Translations under genes and position numbers: made by a program
Source: Candidatus Nomurabacteria bacterium
GTDB lineage: Bacteria > Patescibacteriota > Minisyncoccia > Phycocordibacterales > PALSA-1337
DNA: 9,953 nucleotides
Direction of reading: 5' to 3'
Assembly (NCBI GenBank): GCA_943354625.1
Contig: CALRCS010000022.1
Location: forward strand, 1 to 9,953
Notes under the pieces: model-generated
What the model saw: only the letters and a program-made list of their open reading frames with translations
Databases searched by the model: none
Told to the model about the DNA's origin: nothing
Part shown: positions 6,752 through 9,953 of the stretch, piece after piece
Numbering within the stretch: the first letter of the stretch is position 1
Layout of the letters: each line of letters opens with the position of its first letter

Positions 6752-6834
6752 ATCCTCATACGAGGATAGTGCTACGCTTATACCCATACGGGTATAGTGC
6801 TACGCTTATACCCATACGGGTATAGTGCTACGCT
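6751..6834. repeat. Three tandem 28-bp units, each a perfect 7-bp hairpin
   Basis: Units lie at 6751-6778, 6779-6806 and 6807-6834. Each is a 7-bp inverted repeat around the loop ATAC, followed by an identical 10-base linker GTGCTACGCT. Units 2 and 3 are identical (TATACCC-ATAC-GGGTATA). Unit 1 is TATCCTC-ATAC-GAGGATA; both stem differences are compensated on the opposite arm. A half-stem-like remnant (GAGGGGATA on the minus strand, 6843-6835) overlaps the end of the dksA-like gene. The array fills the gap between the dksA-like gene and comM. No T-run follows on either strand, so simple intrinsic terminators are unlikely. It may act as an mRNA 3'-end structure, a protein-binding site array or a REP-like element. 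Confidence 0.9.
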
Positions 6835-7199
6835 TATCCCCTCATATGCTTTATAGATGTTCTTGCTGATGGATTGGCTTCAAGCCTTTCCCTCTCTATT
6901 GGTTCACCAGAAATTTCACATATTCCATAAGTACCATTTTCTATACGTTCAAGCGCAGCTTTTACATCATTGAATTGAGGTTCAAGTTTGTTTAATATAA
7001 CCTTATTTTCCTCCAATTCTTCAAACTTATCCGCAACTTCGTTTTCATCAGCGCTATCTGTTTCTATTTCACCAGAAGTAGCATTCCAATCGTTTGGATT
7101 TTCTTGACTTACCTGGCCAATACTTCCAAGCTCTTCTTCTAGTATGGCTTTTTCTTTTAGTAATTTATCTTTGAAATATTGTATATCATTCTTATTCAT
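6834..7199 (-). CDS. DksA/TraR-family protein with degenerate zinc finger
   Basis: The family binds RNA polymerase through its secondary channel and changes initiation at selected promoters. This 121-residue protein has the expected plan. A long helical N-terminus (5-26) and a second helix (about 52-89) form the coiled coil. Between them is an acidic tip with D48-S-A-D51, resembling the DxxD tip of DksA. The C-terminal zinc-finger region YGICEISGEPIERERLEANP (91-110) follows. In the usual finger two CxxC pairs bind zinc. Here only C94 remains: its partner is S97, and the second pair reads S115-I-K-H118. The fold may therefore be zinc-free, as in some known cysteine-poor relatives. The ATG at 7199 has a good promoter 7 bases upstream and no Shine-Dalgarno sequence. 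The stop abuts the hairpin array. The symbol is withheld because DksA and general TraR/DksA relatives cannot be separated here. Confidence 0.88.
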   Translation of the reverse strand: MNKNDIQYFKDKLLKEKAILEEELGSIGQVSQENPNDWNATSGEIETDSADENEVADKFEELEENKVILNKLEPQFNDVKAALERIENGTYGICEISGEPIERERLEANPSARTSIKHMRG

Positions 7200-7206
7200 A
7201 TAAGCT

Positions 7207-7235
7207 ATTCTATCTTATATATGTTTGTTTTTCAA
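7207..7235 (-). promoter_or_regulatory. Candidate sigma-70 promoter of the dksA-like gene
   Basis: Minus-strand TTGAAA (7235-7230, 5/6) is followed after 17 bases by TAGAAT (7212-7207, 5/6), which ends 7 bases before the ATG at 7199. This is among the best promoter matches in the window. It lies inside the last codons of the upstream membrane-protein gene and predicts a leaderless mRNA. Confidence 0.6.
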
Positions 7236-8670
7236 TACGATTTAGAATTTCCGGGATTACAGCTTCTGATGTCGTGATAAGTATAGTGTTCTTATCAATA
7301 AAAGTGTAAAGGAGTAAAAGTTCACCATTTGTACTCACAAACTCACGTATATCTCGATTCATAATCACCCTATCTTTATAAATTCCTCGTATTCCGCGTG
7401 AAGCATAAAAGATCGTTGGAATTTCTTCATTCATACTCGCCACTTTTTCTCTATAGTTAAAAATATCAGCAAATTCATCAGGCATAGTATTTTCCCATTT
7501 TAGCATTCCAGAGAAAGCATTTTGGAAAAAGTCAGTTTCAAGAATAATAAAAGGTAAATTTTGTGGGCCAAGTTCAGTTTGTCCACCAGAAGAATACATT
7601 CCTATCATCCATTTATCAGTTATAGACCTTTTTAGGGTGTCAGTAATTTCAAATTTAATAGAATTAACAAACTGTGAACCTGTGACTCTCTTTGTTGTAG
7701 AGCCGATTTCTTGATTTAGAATAAATTCAGTAACTTTTCCCTCACCTACTTCAGAGTTCTTAAAATTATCAGAAAGGAATCCAATAAGTTTATCCTTTTC
7801 TAGAGAAGGAAGTTTTAGTGTTTTTTGAATATCGGCATTTATTAATCCAAATATTTTTGTTGGTTGCTTTAGTATCAGTGAATTTGCTCGAGAGCTTTGT
7901 CGGTACAGATAGTATCCACCACCAACACCTGCCACGACAAATACAATACTCAAAATTACTAATAGAACATTTTTTCCTGTCTGCGATGCTGGAAGATTGG
8001 ATATGCTATTGTCACCCCTTCTTGTTCCTTCAGCCATTGCCATGGTCAATATCGATGACTTTTCACGGGTAATAGTGTTCGCAACATCATCTTCATATGT
8101 TCGAACCATCTTTCTTGGAATCTCAGGTTTTAGAATAATAGGTGCAGTCTGGTTTATAGGTATGTTAAGAGGTTGCCCTACGCTCTCCTCTCTTTTGAGT
8201 TTTTGTTTAGCCAGTGCATCCGCTATTGCATCCTCATAGTTTCTTATATCCTCCATCCGATTCTCAATCTTTTCTTCTATTTTTTCCCCAATTTTCTTTG
8301 TCGGTATAATAATTTTCTCTATTGGAGTAGGCTCTGGGATAGATATAGGTATAGGCACTGGTGTAGGTGCCGGTGTGGGTTCGGGTGCAATGGTAGGCTC
8401 AGGTATCGGTGTTGGTATGGGTGGAATATTTGGCCATGGCGCAACGCGATGCCATTTATCGTTATATATTACAGTATCTATTTCAGGTTTTATTTCAGGT
8501 TTAACTTCTGGTTCCACTACAGGCTGGATAAAAGAGGACGTTTTTTTATTTTTATTTGTTTTATTTAATTTGGCAATAGCCTCTGCCATATCTCGCTCAT
8601 ATGTGCGTATAGGTTGTTGCGGTATGTCAGAAATACCTGGCAGTTTTGATTTTATTTTATCATCACTCAT
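7210..8670 (-). CDS. Unknown single-pass membrane protein with repeated RTYE motifs
   Basis: I do not recognise a named family. The 486 residues divide into three parts. The long N-terminal region (1-230), probably cytoplasmic, is disordered and charged. It has three copies of a short motif, RTYERDMAEAIAK (22-34), RNYEDAIADALAK (143-155) and RTYEDDVANTITR (190-202). Between them are KPEI repeats (57-64), a proline-rich stretch (83-117, many P-x-P) and a charged helical segment (125-160). One membrane helix follows (about 234-256, LLVILSIVFVVAGVGGGYYLY). The remaining 230 residues, probably outside, look like a folded domain with alternating strands and helices and no cysteines. There is no cleavable signal peptide. 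Similar RTYxxD motifs occur, as I recall, in other Parcubacteria membrane proteins. The start at 8670 is backed by a perfect TATAAT 7 bases upstream. It could be an anchor linking a cytoplasmic partner to the envelope; that is inference. Confidence 0.85.
   Translation of the reverse strand: MSDDKIKSKLPGISDIPQQPIRTYERDMAEAIAKLNKTNKNKKTSSFIQPVVEPEVKPEIKPEIDTVIYNDKWHRVAPWPNIPPIPTPIPEPTIAPEPTPAPTPVPIPISIPEPTPIEKIIIPTKKIGEKIEEKIENRMEDIRNYEDAIADALAKQKLKREESVGQPLNIPINQTAPIILKPEIPRKMVRTYEDDVANTITREKSSILTMAMAEGTRRGDNSISNLPASQTGKNVLLVILSIVFVVAGVGGGYYLYRQSSRANSLILKQPTKIFGLINADIQKTLKLPSLEKDKLIGFLSDNFKNSEVGEGKVTEFILNQEIGSTTKRVTGSQFVNSIKFEITDTLKRSITDKWMIGMYSSGGQTELGPQNLPFIILETDFFQNAFSGMLKWENTMPDEFADIFNYREKVASMNEEIPTIFYASRGIRGIYKDRVIMNRDIREFVSTNGELLLLYTFIDKNTILITTSEAVIPEILNRIEKQTYIR
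8065..8607 (-). repeat. Three copies of a 13-residue RTYExD...A motif in the unknown membrane protein
   Basis: The copies are encoded at 8607-8569, 8244-8206 and 8103-8065. The consensus is R-[TN]-Y-E-x-[DA]-[MIV]-A-[EDN]-x-[IL]-[AT]-[KR]. Copies 1 and 3 follow proline-rich sequence. They look like short helical docking motifs rather than a folded repeat domain. Confidence 0.7.
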
Positions 8671-8677
8671 CTATTTA

Positions 8678-8683
8678 ATTATA
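8678..8683 (-). promoter_or_regulatory. Perfect -10 box of the unknown membrane-protein gene
   Basis: Minus-strand TATAAT (8683-8678) matches the consensus fully and ends 7 bases before the ATG at 8670. The -35 region 17 bases upstream (CTTTCA) is poor and lies inside the end of the NYN gene. It predicts a leaderless transcript. Confidence 0.55.
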
Positions 8684-8688
8684 CACTA

Positions 8689-9330
8689 TTACACCTGTCC
8701 TGAAAGATCCGCAATGTCATCTGCAACTGTTCCAAGTGTTGCATCCTTCGGTCCTCGCTTTTTAAAATTAGTTCTAGCATTACCTTTTCCAAGATTTTTG
8801 CCTCCAAATCTGTTTTGATTCTGGTGACCTATTAGATATTTACTTGGATTTTCATCTAGATCAAAGAAGTCATCTATCACCTCTCGAAGTTTTGATGATG
8901 TTGATTTTCCAAATGAAACAACTTCTACCTGACAACCCTGGTTTACTTGGAGGTATTCTACTAGAGGTACATGATCCCCATCTCCTGTTACGAGTATAAC
9001 AGCATCGAGTTTTGGGGCGAGCTTTACGGCATCAATTGCCATACCCACATCCCAGTCTGCCTTTTTTGCTCCACTACTAAAGATTTGAAGATCTTTTGTC
9101 TTCGTTTCTATTCCCATTTTTGTTAGAGCTTCAAAAAAGGCTTTTTCATCTCCAGCTTCTGTTGTGATTACATAAGCTATAGCTCGGATGAGAGATCTTT
9201 CCCCTACCGCATCCTTTACTATTGCTCCAAAATTTACTCTTGAGTGATAGAGCATCTTTGCACTATGATAAATATTTTGTGTATCGATGAAAACACCGAC
9301 ACGCTGTTCTTTATGTTTGATTACTGACAT
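8689..9330 (-). CDS. NYN-domain (LabA-like, PIN-fold) putative ribonuclease
   Basis: NYN proteins share the PIN nuclease fold and several are RNases; LabA-like members are widespread, with few tested. In this 213-residue protein the domain covers about 9-160. VGVFIDTQNIY (11-21) carries the first acidic residue D16 and N19. ADWDVGMAIDAV (91-102) has D92 and D94. LVTGDGDHVPLVEYL (113-127) holds D117 and D119, the family's signature (S/T)GDxD. VEVVSFG (135-141) is the last core strand. All expected acidic positions are present, so activity is plausible. A Gly-, Asn- and basic-rich tail (170-195, with NRFGGKNLGKGN and FKKRGPK) looks disordered and suited to RNA binding. The final acidic stretch (196-213) is short. 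The start at 9330 lies 89 bases after rpsO in the same direction and has its own promoter. The next gene begins 18 bases after the stop. Confidence 0.88.
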   Translation of the reverse strand: MSVIKHKEQRVGVFIDTQNIYHSAKMLYHSRVNFGAIVKDAVGERSLIRAIAYVITTEAGDEKAFFEALTKMGIETKTKDLQIFSSGAKKADWDVGMAIDAVKLAPKLDAVILVTGDGDHVPLVEYLQVNQGCQVEVVSFGKSTSSKLREVIDDFFDLDENPSKYLIGHQNQNRFGGKNLGKGNARTNFKKRGPKDATLGTVADDIADLSGQV

Positions 9331-9392
9331 ATAAAAATTACTAAACTAAATTATTAAAATAAACTACTAATACATATTAAAAACCTACAGAG

Positions 9393-9401
9393 ATTATACC
9401 A
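9393..9401 (-). promoter_or_regulatory. Extended -10 promoter of the NYN gene
   Basis: Minus-strand TGG-TATAAT (9401-9393) is a full extended -10 element. The expected -35 position is poor, as is common for extended -10 promoters. The transcript would start near 9386 and have a leader of about 55 AT-rich bases with no clear Shine-Dalgarno sequence. It lies in the 89-base gap after rpsO, in which I saw no terminator hairpin. Confidence 0.5.
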
Positions 9402-9419
9402 CCAAAACCATCTTAAAGA

Positions 9420-9689
9420 CTATTTTGCCTTCAAATCAAGTTTCTTTGCAATACTAACGTGACGTCTTGGGTGCTTCTTTTTTAAATAGTTCATGTGAGA
9501 CTGTCTATCAGCAACCATAGCTAGAAGACCACGTCTTGAGTGATTATCTTTCTTATGCTTTTTTAGGTGACCTGCAAGCTCGTCAATTCTTTTTGTTAAA
9601 ATTGAAATTTGAACCTCTGGAGAACCAGTGTCCTTGTCGTGTATTGCTACCTTTTTTATAATATTTGATTTCTGTCTTGTTGTTAACAT
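9420..9689 (-). CDS. rpsO: 30S ribosomal protein uS15
   Basis: uS15 is a primary binder of 16S rRNA in the central domain and contacts the large subunit. The frame opens at 9710, but I choose the ATG at 9689: it gives 89 residues starting MLTTRQKSNII, the normal length, and the upstream codons overlap the -10 box. Family marks are DTGSPEVQISILTKRI (20-35), HLKKHKKDNHSRRGLL (41-56), and the C-terminal MNYLKKKHPRRH (66-77). The start usually lies behind a structured autoregulatory leader in well-studied bacteria. Here the promoter leaves almost no leader, so that feedback mechanism cannot work in its usual form. The usual neighbour pnp is not adjacent downstream; a NYN gene is. It ends in TAG. 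Confidence 0.97.
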   Translation of the reverse strand: MLTTRQKSNIIKKVAIHDKDTGSPEVQISILTKRIDELAGHLKKHKKDNHSRRGLLAMVADRQSHMNYLKKKHPRRHVSIAKKLDLKAK

Positions 9690-9698
9690 GATTGAGAT

Positions 9699-9727
9699 AT
9701 AGTAGCACAAATGGGTTTATAAAGCAA
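9699..9727 (-). promoter_or_regulatory. rpsO: Candidate promoter of rpsO
   Basis: Minus-strand TTGCTT (9727-9722) is followed after 17 bases by TACTAT (9704-9699), which is preceded by TGC and so forms an extended -10. It ends 9 bases before the ATG at 9689 and predicts a leader of only a few bases. It stands back to back with the promoter of the recombinase gene. Confidence 0.5.
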
Positions 9728-9729
9728 TG

Positions 9730-9738
9730 TGATATACT
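9730..9738 (+). promoter_or_regulatory. Extended -10 promoter of the tyrosine recombinase gene
   Basis: TGA-TATACT (9730-9738) is an extended -10 with a 5/6 hexamer match. It ends 6 bases before the ATG at 9745, so transcription would begin at or next to the start codon. No clear -35 box is seen. Confidence 0.5.
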
Positions 9739-9744
9739 AAAAGC

Positions 9745-9953
9745 ATGTCGCAAAATCTTTCTCAATTAAAGACCGAATTTCTCCAATATGTAGAGATAGA
9801 AAGAGGTCGTAGCCTCAACACTGTTCGTAATTATGATCAGTATTTGAGCCGTTTTTTGGACTATACTAAGTTAAAGGATCCAAAGGATATTACGGATACT
9901 TTGGTTAGGGATTTTCGTATTTGGCTGAATCGTCAAGAGACAAAAAGTGAGAA
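9745..9953 (+). CDS. Tyrosine recombinase, XerC/XerD type (5' part, cut by window edge)
   Basis: Only the first 69 codons are in the window. The start MSQNLSQLKTEFLQYVEIER and the following RSLNTVRNYDQYLSRFLDY match the N-terminal SAM-like core-binding domain of Xer recombinases, which clamps DNA during site-specific recombination. LVRDFRIWL matches the next helix of that domain. The catalytic R-H-R-Y residues would lie beyond the edge, so activity cannot be judged. Such proteins resolve chromosome dimers at dif. The housekeeping surroundings favour a chromosomal Xer protein over a phage or integron integrase, but this is inference. The ATG at 9745 is supported by an extended -10 six bases upstream; no Shine-Dalgarno sequence is present. 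The gene diverges from rpsO across 55 bases. Confidence 0.88.
   Translation, partial: MSQNLSQLKTEFLQYVEIERGRSLNTVRNYDQYLSRFLDYTKLKDPKDITDTLVRDFRIWLNRQETKSE

Noticed and set aside
6685..6759. N-terminal extension of ComM from 6759
   Set aside because: It is encoded by the AT-rich tandem repeat, is not part of the ComM family start, and the ATG at 6684 gives the normal length.
6751..6834. CRISPR array
   Set aside because: The 28-bp units are contiguous, with a constant 10-base linker in every unit and no unique spacers; no cas genes are near.
6751..6834. Intrinsic terminators for the dksA-like gene or for readthrough from the plus strand
   Set aside because: The stems are good but no run of T follows any of them on either strand.
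8173..8818. Plus-strand ORFs opposite the membrane-protein gene (8173-8568 and 8375-8818)
   Set aside because: They are shadows of the proline-rich and acidic codons on the minus strand and have odd low-complexity composition (runs of R/Y/C/W or G/S).
9583..9765. Minus-strand 60-residue ORF overlapping rpsO
   Set aside because: It is out of frame with rpsO, spans the divergent promoters, and has no recognisable features.

Overview
The window looks like ordinary chromosome from an AT-rich bacterium of the Patescibacteria/CPR radiation, probably a Parcubacteria-type lineage. This placement is inference. It rests on the compact gene layout, the almost complete lack of Shine-Dalgarno sequences, a M23 peptidase with a YNAID motif, a DksA/TraR protein whose zinc finger has decayed, and a proline-rich single-pass membrane protein carrying repeated R-T-Y-E-type motifs. 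TGA, TAA and TAG are all used as stops and no gene has an in-frame TGA, so the standard bacterial code fits and the UGA-glycine code of some CPR lineages does not.

Layout. On the minus strand, from the left edge: rsmA (12-812) and a UvrD/PcrA/Rep-type helicase (844-3885) interrupted by a 362-residue intein. A divergent control region (3886-4069) follows. On the plus strand, 4070-5161 encodes a secreted LysM-LysM-M23 cell-wall hydrolase with a long, apparently structured leader. Its stop codon interleaves with that of comM, which runs the other way (5158-6684). Then, all on the minus strand, come two adjacent tandem-repeat arrays (6704-6834), a dksA/traR-like gene (6834-7199), an unknown membrane protein (7210-8670), a NYN-domain (LabA-like) protein (8689-9330) and rpsO (9420-9689). 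A tyrosine recombinase (XerC/XerD type) starts at 9745 on the plus strand and runs off the right edge.

How the genes relate. This is mostly housekeeping: ribosome maturation (rsmA, rpsO), DNA repair or recombination (helicase, ComM, Xer recombinase), transcriptional control (DksA-like) and cell-wall remodelling (M23). Although most genes lie head to tail, nearly every one has its own -10-like hexamer 6 to 9 bases before its start codon. That suggests many single-gene, leaderless transcripts rather than one operon. The exceptions are the M23 gene and the NYN gene, whose best promoters predict real 5' leaders.

Most interesting points: (1) an intein inside helicase motif III whose insert shows no LAGLIDADG motif but a GIY-YIG-like nuclease pattern; (2) three 28-bp tandem units, each a perfect 7-bp hairpin, in which both stem differences between units are compensated; (3) the consistent leaderless promoter geometry; (4) a possible structured RNA leader upstream of the M23 gene. 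No CRISPR array, tRNA, rRNA, insertion sequence or obvious defence system was seen. No intergenic gap exceeds 300 bases.
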